Positions 1 to 8,643 of a stretch of DNA of 17,120 bases are shown here, piece by piece (position 1 is the stretch's first letter; every line of letters begins with the position of its first letter). Where the stretch lies: assembly GCA_041573795.1 (NCBI GenBank), contig JBFFQB010000071.1, positions 1 through 17,120 of the forward strand, in the 5' to 3' direction. Source of the stretch: E44-bin32 sp041573795. GTDB lineage: Bacteria > Chloroflexota > Anaerolineae > Anaerolineales > E44-bin32. The notes under the pieces are model-generated. The model did no database searches, was not told the origin of the DNA, and worked only from the letters and a program-made list of their open reading frames with translations. The position numbers and the translations under genes are program-made.

Positions 1-276
1 AAAGGAAGAACGCCAGCGAGCGAGGAGCGGCAAACGTTGGCTCCCTTGAGTTCGTTGCTGAGCAGCATACTGCAGCATACGAGTGCGGCTGCGCTCACGC
101 ATATTGGAATCTGATTCTGGTTGTACAGCCACCTTGGTGGCTGTGATTGCTGCTTCCAAGAGAGGGCGGAGCTCTTGGGCATATACAGCGTGAGCTTTCA
201 GCGTATCTTCAAGTGACTCCCCGCGCTGGATGGCTTCGAGAGCTTCCTGGAAGGTGTCATACAGTGCTTTAGTCAT
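1..276 (-). CDS. Anti-sigma-factor-like protein, N-terminal part (cut by window edge)
   Basis: The first 92 residues are visible and run off the window without a stop. The start ATG (274-276) overlaps the sigma factor stop (269-271) by 8 bases, and GGAG lies about 9 bases upstream of it, so the two genes are likely co-translated. The visible part is helical: an N-terminal segment with the pattern ALYDTFQEALEAIQRGESLE, then DTLKAHAVYAQELRPLLEAA. This matches the N-terminal segment of DUF5667/anti-sigma-type proteins, which often carry a 'leucine-rich, Gly-Glu, up to LRPLLE.A' signature beside ECF sigma genes in Chloroflexota. A basic stretch (about residues 60-92) follows and could lead into a membrane segment beyond the edge. 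Role as the cognate anti-sigma factor is inferred from position and pattern; no transmembrane helix or zinc motif is visible in this fragment. Confidence 0.6.
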   Translation of the reverse strand, partial: MTKALYDTFQEALEAIQRGESLEDTLKAHAVYAQELRPLLEAAITATKVAVQPESDSNMRERSRTRMLQYAAQQRTQGSQRLPLLARWRSSF

Positions 277-874
277 TGGAGGGATTCTCCAATTGTTTGC
301 GCAGTGCGTTGGTTGCACGGAACTGCAAAGCCTTTATCGCGTTGGGCTTTTTGCCCATCACGCGGGCGGTTTCGTCAAGGGACATTTCAGCGCCGAACCT
401 GAGGGAGATAACCATTTGCTGCTCTTCAGTGAGATTGCTGAGCGCCGACTTGAGTCGATCGTGATCGTCCAGATAGGTATCCAGACGTGATACAGGCTCG
501 TCGATTAGCGCATCTTGGTCGCCTAGATGATCGAATGTGCTGCGATAGGTGCTGCGAAAGTGATTGTTGACAAGGTTGTTGGTTGTGCCCAACAACCAGC
601 CACGGATATTTTTCGTGGGGCCTTTGCCAGCATGTAAGGCGTTGATGAGCTGGATGAAGGTTTCGGAGGCCAGATCTTCGGCAACCATGCGATCTCCCAC
701 GCGGTAGGTCGCCAGGCGCAGAACATCTGGGTAGAAGCGTGTATGGATAGAGGATAGAGCCTGCGGATCTAGCTTCCGCAGGCTATCCCATTCAAGCTTC
801 TCTTCAGCCAAGACAGCATCCCGGAGCGCTGATTTGAATGATGGAATTTGTGAGCATCGAACAAAGTATAGCAT
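269..874 (-). CDS. ECF-type RNA polymerase sigma factor
   Basis: 201-residue protein with the two-domain layout of group 4 (ECF) sigma factors. Region 2 spans about residues 40-108 and includes FYPDVLRLATYRVGDRMVAE, then DLASETF and IRGWLLGTTNNLVNNHFR. Region 4 spans about residues 141-195, with the promoter-recognition helix-turn-helix in LTEEQQMVISLRF...MSLDETARVMGKKPNAIKAL. No sigma-3 domain lies between them. It directs core RNA polymerase to a dedicated promoter set, usually under control of a neighbouring anti-sigma factor. Its stop overlaps the start of such a candidate. It lies 72 bases downstream of the DUF5666 lipoprotein gene on the same strand. No good ribosome-binding site precedes the ATG at 872-874, so the exact start is uncertain; a TTG near residue 22 is an alternative. 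Confidence 0.93.
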   Translation of the reverse strand: MLYFVRCSQIPSFKSALRDAVLAEEKLEWDSLRKLDPQALSSIHTRFYPDVLRLATYRVGDRMVAEDLASETFIQLINALHAGKGPTKNIRGWLLGTTNNLVNNHFRSTYRSTFDHLGDQDALIDEPVSRLDTYLDDHDRLKSALSNLTEEQQMVISLRFGAEMSLDETARVMGKKPNAIKALQFRATNALRKQLENPSND

Positions 875-946
875 TCAGACTACGCCAGTGATGCCAGCTA
901 CTTTTGGCTATTTACAGGCATCATTCTCCAGGTTGATGGGCAATGG

Positions 947-2164
<1,218 letters not shown>

Positions 2165-2200
2165 TTAAAGTCTCCTTTTTGGCGTGTATTCATCCTAATA

Positions 2201-2229
2201 GTCGTTTATATGGACCCAAAAGTTATGCC
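2201..2229 (-). promoter_or_regulatory. Candidate ECF-type promoter of the DUF5666 lipoprotein gene
   Basis: Read on the minus strand this is GGCATAAC, then a spacer, then CGAC. An AAC-containing -35 and a CGA/CGT -10 separated by about 17 bases is the general form of ECF promoters. It lies about 37 bases upstream of the lipoprotein ATG. The match is loose and no other copy was found in the window, so autoregulation by the neighbouring sigma factor is only a hypothesis. Confidence 0.2.
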
Positions 2230-2269
2230 TGATCGAACAATTAGGAGGAAAGTACTAATGGGTGTTGGC

Positions 2270-2292
2270 GCAAACCAAACGGGATGGTTTGC
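2270..2292. other. Perfect 8-bp inverted repeat downstream of ribonuclease Z
   Basis: GCAAACCA (2270-2277) and TGGTTTGC (2285-2292) are exact reverse complements around a 7-base loop. It lies between the ribonuclease Z stop and the promoter region of the DUF5666 lipoprotein gene. No T-run follows on either strand, so it is a weak terminator at best; an operator or a 3'-end stabilising hairpin is equally possible. Confidence 0.45.
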
Positions 2293-2336
2293 AGGGAGGA
2301 GGTCATCGGTTTGGGCGTTGATCGGGGATAAATGGG

Positions 2337-3305
2337 CTAGCCAGCTTGCGGCGCTTCTTCCCATGCGCGCTTAACCTGATACTGATCGAGATCACGTGCA
2401 ACATTCGTGTTAGGGAAGATTTGACGCGCTTCTTCAAGCAGATCGCGCTCGCGATAACGGCGCGAGATATGTGTAAGCAAGAGTTGGTGAACACCTGCTT
2501 CTTTGGCAAGCTCTGCGGCTTGGGTTGCCGTTAGGTGTCCAAATTTCTGCGCGAGATCACGTTCCTGTTCCCGGTACGTCGCTTCAATCACCAGGGCATC
2601 TGCATCTTGACAGACCGTAATAAGACCCGTCGTACTGCCACAATCACCAACATGTACGAGTCGAACGCCCGGCCGTTCCGGTCCAAGCACTTCGTCTGGT
2701 TTGATCGTGCGGCCATCGGGAAGCTTGATTTTCTTCCCGGCGACCAGCTTGCTGCGGATGGGGCCATGTGGGATGCCGAGTTCATCGGCACGCTCAGGGA
2801 GGAAGGGTCGGCGTGATGGTTCTTCAAACAAAAACCCAAAACACCCCGGTCCACGGTGTTCCACAGGGAAGGCCGAGACTTTGAGTTCCTCGAATTCGAG
2901 CATCAGACCGGACTCAATGATATGCAAATCAATTTGAAGGGGAGGTTTGGCGCCGCGTAGAACCACTCCGAAGAGCAAATCGTGAATGCGCTCCATTGCC
3001 CATTCACCAGCCCAAATATCGAGTTGCTCGATAGCTTCCCAGCGTGCAAAGGTCGAAAGCAATCCCGCCAGCCCGAGAATGTGATCCAGATGACCGTGTG
3101 TGATCAGGATTTGGTTGAGGCGGCGGAAACCCAGTCCCGATCGCAGAATTTGGCGTTGGGTGCCCTCACCACAGTCAATTAAGAAGCGCTGATCACGGTA
3201 ACTGACCACCTGGGCAGATAGACCGCGGTGGATGGACGGTGCAGAGGCTGATGTGCCGAGAAAGGTCAATTCGAACAACGCTTCACCTATACCCTGGCCA
3301 AGCAA
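2337..3305 (-). CDS. rnz: Ribonuclease Z (tRNA 3'-endonuclease)
   Basis: 322 residues, normal for the short bacterial form. RNase Z is a metallo-beta-lactamase-fold enzyme that removes 3' trailers from tRNA precursors in the cytoplasm. Visible signatures are FLGTSASAPSIHRG near the N-terminus, LIDCGEGTQRQ (about 42-52), the zinc motif ITHGHLDH (H70, H72, D74, H75), H150 in PVEHRGPGCFGF, D221 in VGDCGST, GHLTATQAAELA with H257, and LLTHISRRY with H279. All metal ligands are present. The motif is HGHLDH where many family members have HLHGDH. The longest reading starts at a TTG (3303-3305); the family usually begins just before the FLGT motif, so the TTG at 3276-3278, preceded by AGGTGA, may be the true start. 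A -10-like box lies at 3324-3329. Confidence 0.93.
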   Translation of the reverse strand: MLGQGIGEALFELTFLGTSASAPSIHRGLSAQVVSYRDQRFLIDCGEGTQRQILRSGLGFRRLNQILITHGHLDHILGLAGLLSTFARWEAIEQLDIWAGEWAMERIHDLLFGVVLRGAKPPLQIDLHIIESGLMLEFEELKVSAFPVEHRGPGCFGFLFEEPSRRPFLPERADELGIPHGPIRSKLVAGKKIKLPDGRTIKPDEVLGPERPGVRLVHVGDCGSTTGLITVCQDADALVIEATYREQERDLAQKFGHLTATQAAELAKEAGVHQLLLTHISRRYRERDLLEEARQIFPNTNVARDLDQYQVKRAWEEAPQAG

Positions 3306-3323
3306 GGGAAGGCCGGGGCGTTC

Positions 3324-3329
3324 ATTGTA
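3324..3329 (-). promoter_or_regulatory. -10-like box upstream of ribonuclease Z
   Basis: Minus-strand TACAAT in the context AAGGTACAATG. Transcription would begin near 3317, giving a short leader of roughly 12-40 bases depending on which TTG is the start. A TTGAGA lies 19 bases upstream, a poor spacing for a -35. The same GG-TACAAT form occurs before other genes of the window. Confidence 0.4.
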
Positions 3330-3350
3330 CCTTAATCGGGTATTCCAATC

Positions 3351-3803
3351 TCAAGCGAGCTTATACTGTCGGTGTATGGCGGCGATACCAGCCACGGCGG
3401 ATGAAACCGCCAGCGGGGCGCCTGAAAGCAGGTCATTAAAATAGAAACTGACAAAACTTAATGCTGTAAGGAGCAGCATACTTACCGCCAAATTGATGCC
3501 CCAGACTTTGCTCGCAGTTCGCAGTTGTTGATCCATCTGTGCTCGTGCAATGGGGAAGATGATCGCGATTGAGCTGAAGAGGATGATCAGGCTGCGTACG
3601 ATCACCGTAAGTTCATGCAATCCCGAGATAGCCAGGCAGCTGGGAAGATAGACCAACACGAAGAATCCTGCGGATAGCAGTAGGGGGAGCACAGCCTTCC
3701 TGGTGTTCATCGCCCACTTTATCAAGATACCGAGGGCTAATCCGAACCCGCTATGCAAGCTCAAAGCGGTGAAGAATAACAAGGCTTGATGGATCCACAT
3801 CAT
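3351..3803 (-). CDS. Four-helix integral membrane protein of unknown function
   Basis: 150 residues with about four hydrophobic segments (roughly 7-28, 38-60, 66-88 and 102-122, with a further weakly hydrophobic C-terminal stretch). I recognise no family. The open frame extends further upstream, but tandem ATG codons at 3798-3803 preceded by GGAGA mark a better start, so the first 11 residues of the longest frame are left out. It lies between the CopD-like gene (gap 117 bases) and ribonuclease Z (gap 45 bases), all on the minus strand. Arg/Lys-containing loops (NTRKA, RAQMDQQLRTASK) suggest which segments face the cytoplasm. Alternative membrane topologies cannot be excluded from sequence alone. 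Confidence 0.65.
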   Translation of the reverse strand: MMWIHQALLFFTALSLHSGFGLALGILIKWAMNTRKAVLPLLLSAGFFVLVYLPSCLAISGLHELTVIVRSLIILFSSIAIIFPIARAQMDQQLRTASKVWGINLAVSMLLLTALSFVSFYFNDLLSGAPLAVSSAVAGIAAIHRQYKLA

Positions 3804-3920
3804 ACAATCTCCAGACCGAGACATTATCGACAGCATGGGAGTGATCGGGTCACACGCTGCTGGCGATTGCGTTCAGTTGTTTTGTCGAAGGAAAGTTTGC
3901 AAGAACTATGCCCGTCAGGA

Positions 3921-4427
3921 TTAAGCAGCCCGGGCGATGGCAGTGAGCAGGAGCACGACAATGGAGAGCAGGATGTTCAACCGGATAAGATTCTTTTCCT
4001 TGGCCACATTCCGATATTCCGCTGGAGAATCGATCGCTTTGGTCTGGAGTAACAAGGAACGGGTCAACTTTGGGTAGAGCACGAAACTTTGGAGGGCTGC
4101 CACGACGATCATCGCAATAATGACAAGGTGTTTTAGCAGAATGGCTTTAGCCCACGTGTTTTCGATTGCCAGGAAGCCCTCGTAGTAAGGGTTTGCCGCC
4201 ATCTGGATCATCCCTGTACCGATCAGGACCGCAAGCGAGAGCCAGGCCGTTGGCTGGAAGCGTTGGCGCAGGCGCTCAAAGAGCCTTAGCGAAATTTCAG
4301 GATCTTGGATTGAAAGCAGAGCGGGTTGGAGGAAGAGAGCCTGATACAGAATCCCTCCGATCCATACGACTGTAGCCAACATGTGTGCAGTATAGATCAG
4401 GCTTAAAGTGAGTGGGCTAGCCTCCAT
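3921..4427 (-). CDS. CopD-like (copper resistance D domain) membrane protein
   Basis: 168 residues with four membrane segments. The first has the pattern IYTAHMLATVVWIGGILYQA (H15, W22) and the third has WAKAILLKHLVIIAMIVVAA (H100), both resembling the CopD/PF05425 family, whose conserved His and Trp lie in membrane helices and are linked to copper handling. The longest frame starts upstream inside the preceding gene; the ATG at 4425-4427 is chosen because it overlaps the end of the TPR gene by 11 bases, a usual coupling arrangement, and begins just before the first helix. A short stand-alone CopD domain can serve roles other than copper transport, and there is no CopC or copper regulator nearby, so the substrate is uncertain. 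Confidence 0.7.
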   Translation of the reverse strand: MEASPLTLSLIYTAHMLATVVWIGGILYQALFLQPALLSIQDPEISLRLFERLRQRFQPTAWLSLAVLIGTGMIQMAANPYYEGFLAIENTWAKAILLKHLVIIAMIVVAALQSFVLYPKLTRSLLLQTKAIDSPAEYRNVAKEKNLIRLNILLSIVVLLLTAIARAA

Positions 4428-5463
4428 TGCCGTTACCACCACCATTGCCCCCACCGTTTCCATCAGGGGTTGGGGTTGGAGTAAGGGTAGCTTCGGGGGT
4501 AGCTGTAGGGGGAGGCCGGCGTAAATCCTCGCAATCCTCCACTGCATCTTCGGCTTCTTCTTCTAGATCCGGGTTCGGCCATGCTTCTAGCGAGGCGGTG
4601 AAGTATTCAGCTGCGTCACAGATTTCCTCGGCGTTCCAAAGCAATTCACCATAGTTCCAGGCAGCCTCACCAAATTTTGGACATGAATCCAAGGTGGCGC
4701 CTTGCTCACACAGCGGTCCGAACAGTTCTGCAGCTCTGGCCCAATTTAATCCAATATAGCTGTTAGCCAGGATGTATTGTCTTGCCAGGGTTTCACGGAA
4801 AAGTGCATCTCGATCCAGAGGGCCAAAGCGGGCTGCAAGGCTGAGATTATATAATCCCTCTTCCATCAAACCTTGCGCTATAAGTTCCATGCCTCGATTG
4901 CGCAGGGCGATATACATCAAACCGTCAACTCGTGTTGGCTTAAATGTGGGATCTTTGCCTCGCAGCGTGAGTAATTTGTTGATCGCAGTATCCCAGTCTG
5001 ATGTAGATATCGCTTCTTCAGCTTGGATCAACAGCTGGTCTGGCGGAGAAGGATCAGGGGTAGCTGTGGGTAGTGAGGTCGGTGTGATCGTTGGCACGTT
5101 TACATGGACCAACGCTTCCACCAGCATGTCTTCGGCGCCCGGATAGGCTGGGTCATAACGTATGATCGCCTCGAAGCGCTGCTTGGCGATCTCGAAGCGC
5201 CCGGCTTCCAGATCAGTCAACCCAAGCTCAAATTGCTCATTCATGGCTTGAGAAGCAGCCGCCACCTGGGTTTCGGTGTTGATATTACGTCCCTGTACGA
5301 ATGCCAGAATGCCCGTGATCAACATGGCGGCAACATAAATTAATAGCGCGTACAACAAGCGACGCCGATTGGGCTGGGGTGCTTCTACACTGGGATCGGT
5401 CCCGGCAGTCTTGGTAGCTTGAGTGTCCTCGGATTCAATTTCAGGTTGATTCTTTTCGAACAT
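4417..5463 (-). CDS. Membrane-anchored TPR-like protein with Gly/Asn-rich tail
   Basis: 348 residues. A short acidic cytoplasmic N-terminus ends in NRRR, followed by a membrane helix (about 36-56). The rest is predicted outside the membrane. TPR-like helical repeats occupy about 74-120 and, after a Pro/Thr-rich linker (124-141), about 144-311. The last helix pair is bounded by C282 and C311; C252 and C261 form another possible pair. A Pro/Thr linker (317-333) and a Gly/Asn tail (DGNGGGNGGGNGNGG) end the protein. The helical layout and Cys pair resemble the two TPR proteins encoded on the other strand. The start ATG (5461-5463) follows a TATAAT by only 7 bases and has no ribosome-binding site, which suggests a leaderless mRNA. 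TPR proteins of this kind act as scaffolds; no partner is known here. Confidence 0.8.
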   Translation of the reverse strand: MFEKNQPEIESEDTQATKTAGTDPSVEAPQPNRRRLLYALLIYVAAMLITGILAFVQGRNINTETQVAAASQAMNEQFELGLTDLEAGRFEIAKQRFEAIIRYDPAYPGAEDMLVEALVHVNVPTITPTSLPTATPDPSPPDQLLIQAEEAISTSDWDTAINKLLTLRGKDPTFKPTRVDGLMYIALRNRGMELIAQGLMEEGLYNLSLAARFGPLDRDALFRETLARQYILANSYIGLNWARAAELFGPLCEQGATLDSCPKFGEAAWNYGELLWNAEEICDAAEYFTASLEAWPNPDLEEEAEDAVEDCEDLRRPPPTATPEATLTPTPTPDGNGGGNGGGNGNGG

Positions 5464-5470
5464 GCGGGGG

Positions 5471-5476
5471 ATTATA
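5471..5476 (-). promoter_or_regulatory. TATAAT box giving a likely leaderless transcript
   Basis: Minus-strand TATAAT in the context GGGGTATAATCCCCCGC directly before the ATG at 5463. With normal -10 to start spacing, transcription begins at or next to the start codon. There is no purine-rich ribosome-binding site between them, and no good -35 at 17 bases. Confidence 0.6.
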
Positions 5477-5585
5477 CCCCAGTGTTCTCCCTGCCTGGCC
5501 GAGATCTGAGGAAATGCAGGTTGCGAGAGGTTGATAGCAATGCTTGTGGGGCATCCATCTTGGGATGGAAGGATTCAGGGCTTTC

Positions 5586-5615
5586 TTGACGCTCGTCTTC
5601 TACGGGTGGTAATAT
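5586..5615 (+). promoter_or_regulatory. Sigma70-type promoter of the two-gene TPR operon
   Basis: TTGACG (5586-5591) and TAATAT (5610-5615) are separated by 18 bases. The -10 is preceded by GG, as in other promoters of this window. Transcription would start near 5622. The ATG at 5614 lies inside the -10 box, so it cannot be the start of the downstream protein; the ATG at 5653 fits. Confidence 0.5.
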
Positions 5616-5652
5616 GCCCATCCACGTACTACCAAACGGCTTGGGGTTTTAC

Positions 5653-6930
5653 ATGTATCTGAGTGGCAGCAAATGGAACATGAGAAAGAAGCGACGCCGG
5701 TCGCGCCCATGGCGCATCCTGGCGCTTTTAATCCTCATCGCGGGTGTGGTTTATATCTGGCAATTTTATGTCCCTGCAACACAGCCGCTGTTCATTCCCA
5801 CCCCCACGCCAACTCGCAGCCCTGCGTCTTTTATACTCGAAGCAGATTCGCTTTTTGAAGCTGGAAAGCTTGATCAAGCCGAGCAGGCTTATCTTGATGC
5901 GATTCAATCTGATCCACGTGAGCCCACCCACTATGTGGAGCTGGCGCGGGTGAGGATGTTTAAGGGAGATTACGAAGGGGCGGAGGAAGCTGCCCGAGAT
6001 GCTTTAGTGCTCGAGCCAGATTTTGCAATTGCACATGCCTTCCTCGGTTGGGCGTTGGATTTTCTCTCAGGTGAGCTACGTGATGAAGACCCGCTCGCGG
6101 CCCAGGAGATGCTGGCCGAATCCCTGCGTGAGGTTGAGGCAGGCTATGATCTGAATCCCAACGTCCCGGAAGTACGGGCATTCTATGCGGAAGTCCTGCT
6201 GGACAGCGACATTCAGAATTATGACCGTGCGCTTGAGAACGCTCGAGCCGCCCTTGCGCTCAACAACACCTCTTTGGTCGCGCATCGCTCGCTTGGTTAT
6301 GTCTGGGAGCTGACAGGAAACCGTGAGCTGGCCCTGGAATCCTATTTAACGGCGCGCAACCTGAATCCCAACCTACCCTCCTTGCACATCGATGTTGGCA
6401 ACATGCTGCGGGCGCTTGGGGACATTGATGGCGCAAGGGAGAGCTACCTCAATGCCGTCGCACTCTCTCCTACCACCACCGAGCCGCTAACCCTGCTGGT
6501 CAATCTTTACGCCGGCGTCGGCGAATATGGCGTCGCCAGTCAATATGCCCGCCAGGCGGTCGAGTTAGATCCAGAGGATCCTCGTTTGCGCGGTAATCTG
6601 GGGCGGATGTATTACCACAATGGCGCGCTGGAAGAAGCGATCGCAGAGTTCAATTTCACCATTCGTGGTGGCCAGGCGCAGGAGGGTGTTTGGGTCGAGG
6701 GGCTTGCGCTACGTCCCGATGATTTCAGGATCCTGGAATACTATTACACCTACGGATTGGCGCTTGCAAAACAAGGGGTATGCGAAGAGGCGATTCAAAT
6801 CTTCGAAGCCATCCTCCTCACCGCACCCGAAGACGAGATTGCTGTATTCAATGCCGAGGAAGGGCTGGTCATCTGTGGTCAGCTTGAGCGTACACCAACG
6901 CCAGAGACGACGGATACTTCTACCGGGTAG
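5653..6930 (+). CDS. Membrane-anchored TPR protein (paralogue 1)
   Basis: 425 residues. A very basic N-terminus (RKKRRRSRPWR) precedes a membrane helix at about 21-40, so the rest should lie outside the membrane. A Pro/Thr linker (PLFIPTPTPTRSP) leads to tandem TPR units of about 34 residues from about 60 to 336, such as FILEADSLFEAGKLDQAEQA and the unit with LALESYLTARNLNPNLPSLH. The C-terminal module has EYYYTYGLALAKQGVCEEA, C377 and C408, then a Pro/Thr tail. The start is set by comparison with the next gene: MYLSGSKWN...RPWRILALL aligns with MRLTGDKLS...NPLRILALL. TTGGGG precedes this ATG. The next gene starts 20 bases after its stop. It is probably a scaffold or assembly factor; partner unknown. 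Confidence 0.85.
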   Translation: MYLSGSKWNMRKKRRRSRPWRILALLILIAGVVYIWQFYVPATQPLFIPTPTPTRSPASFILEADSLFEAGKLDQAEQAYLDAIQSDPREPTHYVELARVRMFKGDYEGAEEAARDALVLEPDFAIAHAFLGWALDFLSGELRDEDPLAAQEMLAESLREVEAGYDLNPNVPEVRAFYAEVLLDSDIQNYDRALENARAALALNNTSLVAHRSLGYVWELTGNRELALESYLTARNLNPNLPSLHIDVGNMLRALGDIDGARESYLNAVALSPTTTEPLTLLVNLYAGVGEYGVASQYARQAVELDPEDPRLRGNLGRMYYHNGALEEAIAEFNFTIRGGQAQEGVWVEGLALRPDDFRILEYYYTYGLALAKQGVCEEAIQIFEAILLTAPEDEIAVFNAEEGLVICGQLERTPTPETTDTSTG

Positions 6931-6950
6931 TGACGAATTAAAGACCCCTC

Positions 6951-8609
6951 ATGCGTTTAACTGGAGATAAGCTTAGCCTGAGTCGAGATGGTCGTCGCAC
7001 CAACCCGCTGCGCATTTTGGCTTTGCTTGCCATGATTGCCGGGGTCGTTCTGCTTATGCGCGCCCAGCAGCGTGGTGAGGTTCAGCCGCTGTTCTTACCC
7101 ACGCCCACGGCAACCCGCACGGGAACATCCTATGCGCAGGAGGCCGAGGTCCACTTCGCTGCTGGTGATTTGCCCGCAGCGATCAGGACCTATGAGGCAG
7201 GGATCGAAGTTGACCCCGGAAATGCTGAGCTTTGGGCGATGTTAGCGCGCGTACAAACCTATAACAGTTTTCTACTCACCACGCAGGAGGAACGTCGACA
7301 GAGTCTTGAGGAAGCGCGCGGCAATATTGATCAAGCCATTCAAGTAAACCCGGATAACGCTTTGGCGCATACGATCCGCGCGCTTGTGTACGATTGGTCT
7401 GCCTCTGCAGAGGTGAAGGACAGCATTACTGTCGGGGACCAGGTGCGGGTAAGCGGCACCATTGTTGAGGGGGGTACGATCACTGCCGATCTTATCGAGC
7501 TCGAAGGCCTTGATCTAGAAGCAAATGAAGAAGCCGAGACCAGCAATGGCGCGGCGCTAATTTTCTCAGGCCAGGTCGATGCGATCAGCGATGAGCGCTG
7601 GATTGTAAGCGGTCGTTCGGTTGAGCTGACGCCGCTTACATTGATACGCGACAAGAATCGCCGTGACGTCTTCCTGGCGGAGGCACAAAATGCGGCCACA
7701 CGGGCGCTCCAACTGGAGACCAACTATAGTCTGGCCAATGCCTATCGCGCTGAGATACTGGTCGACCAGGGAAACCTTGCACAGGCGGCTGACCTGGCAA
7801 GCACGGCGTTGACCGAAGCATTAAAGCAGGGCATTGATCCAGCTTTCCTGATGGATATTCACCGGGTTCAGGCTACTGTCTTTGAAAGTCAGGGTTTTTA
7901 TAACAGCGCAATCGAAGAGTATCTTGAGGCGGCACAGATCAATCCTAATCTCACCATCCTTTATCTTAAAATTGGGGCTAATTACCGTGCATTAAGTCAG
8001 TTTGATCAAGCCCTGGAATATTTTGACAAAGCCGCACGGATCAATGCACAGTTGGGCATTCAGGATCCCAATCCCTACCTGGCTATTGGTAATACCTACG
8101 CGCGCGATGGGGAATTCTTTGTAGCTTCGATCAATATGCAGCGGGCACTGCTCATCAGCCCCACGAATCCAGAGATCTATGCTCGCCTGGCCACCGTGTT
8201 TTTTCAAGCCCGCAATTATGAGGGTTCGATCCCGATCTTTAAGTGTGCGCTACGCGGTTGCACGACACAGGAAACCGGGGATATTCTGTGCGAGTTGGGA
8301 CTGGCGCCAAACTGTGAACCGGGAACCGATCAGGCCGCAGCTATTGGCGTGGATGTGCGTGGGATGCCACTTAGCAGCGAAACGGTTGAGTACTATTACA
8401 CTTATGGATCGGCTTTGACCTTTTATGCAGGCTCGGACGTTTATCCGGCGGCGTGTGATGATGCCGAGGATGTCTTCACGGAATTAACAACGAAATATGC
8501 GGGCGATGCCCTCATTGAAGCCATTGTGGCGGAAGGCCGTCTCATCTGCAGCGGTGCGCTTATTCCGACTGAAATCCCTGGAACCCCCACACCGATCCCT
8601 GGCTCTTGA
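6951..8609 (+). CDS. Membrane-anchored TPR protein with inserted DUF5666-like unit (paralogue 2)
   Basis: 552 residues. The layout matches the preceding gene: basic N-terminus, membrane helix about 21-37, Pro/Thr linker (PLFLPTPTATRTG), then TPR units from about 60. At residues 156-233 it carries a segment absent from the paralogue, described separately. TPR units resume at about 234 (AEAQNAATRALQLETNYSLA) and continue to about 432. The C-terminal module includes the heptapeptide EYYYTYG shared with paralogue 1, plus C502 and C533 about 30 residues apart. Extra Cys at 432, 437, 447 and 455 may form further disulfides. A Pro/Thr tail ends the protein. No strong ribosome-binding site precedes the ATG, so translation may depend on the upstream gene. 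The groESL promoter -35 overlaps its stop codon. Confidence 0.85.
   Translation: MRLTGDKLSLSRDGRRTNPLRILALLAMIAGVVLLMRAQQRGEVQPLFLPTPTATRTGTSYAQEAEVHFAAGDLPAAIRTYEAGIEVDPGNAELWAMLARVQTYNSFLLTTQEERRQSLEEARGNIDQAIQVNPDNALAHTIRALVYDWSASAEVKDSITVGDQVRVSGTIVEGGTITADLIELEGLDLEANEEAETSNGAALIFSGQVDAISDERWIVSGRSVELTPLTLIRDKNRRDVFLAEAQNAATRALQLETNYSLANAYRAEILVDQGNLAQAADLASTALTEALKQGIDPAFLMDIHRVQATVFESQGFYNSAIEEYLEAAQINPNLTILYLKIGANYRALSQFDQALEYFDKAARINAQLGIQDPNPYLAIGNTYARDGEFFVASINMQRALLISPTNPEIYARLATVFFQARNYEGSIPIFKCALRGCTTQETGDILCELGLAPNCEPGTDQAAAIGVDVRGMPLSSETVEYYYTYGSALTFYAGSDVYPAACDDAEDVFTELTTKYAGDALIEAIVAEGRLICSGALIPTEIPGTPTPIPGS
7416..7649 (+). other. 78-residue permuted DUF5666 unit inside a TPR protein
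   Basis: Residues 156-233 of the TPR protein. The first half (SITVGDQVRVSGTIVEGGT...ADLIELEG) matches the second half of a DUF5666 module, and the second half (LIFSGQVDAISDERWIVSGR...LTPLTLI) matches the first half of one. An acidic linker joins them. In the paralogue the flanks are continuous (LGWALDFLSGELRDEDPLAAQE against ALVYDWSASAEV | RDKNRRDVFLAEAQ), so this is an insertion. Its length equals the repeat period (74-80 residues) of the DUF5666 array in the lipoprotein at 947-2164. Confidence 0.75.
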
Positions 8610-8634
8610 CAGCAAAAACCAATTTAGGTACACT
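8606..8634 (+). promoter_or_regulatory. Sigma70-type promoter of groESL
   Basis: A perfect -35 TTGACA (8606-8611) and a -10 TACACT (8629-8634) are 17 bases apart; transcription would start near 8641, just before the CIRCE operator. The -35 overlaps the TGA stop (8607-8609) of the upstream TPR gene. The -10 is preceded by AGG, as in other promoters here. Confidence 0.8.
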
Positions 8635-8643
8635 TTCGTCGAC

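Noticed and set aside
5614..5652. Earlier ATG for the first TPR paralogue, adding 13 residues
   Set aside because: This ATG lies inside the predicted -10 box, and alignment with the tandem paralogue begins at the ATG at 5653.
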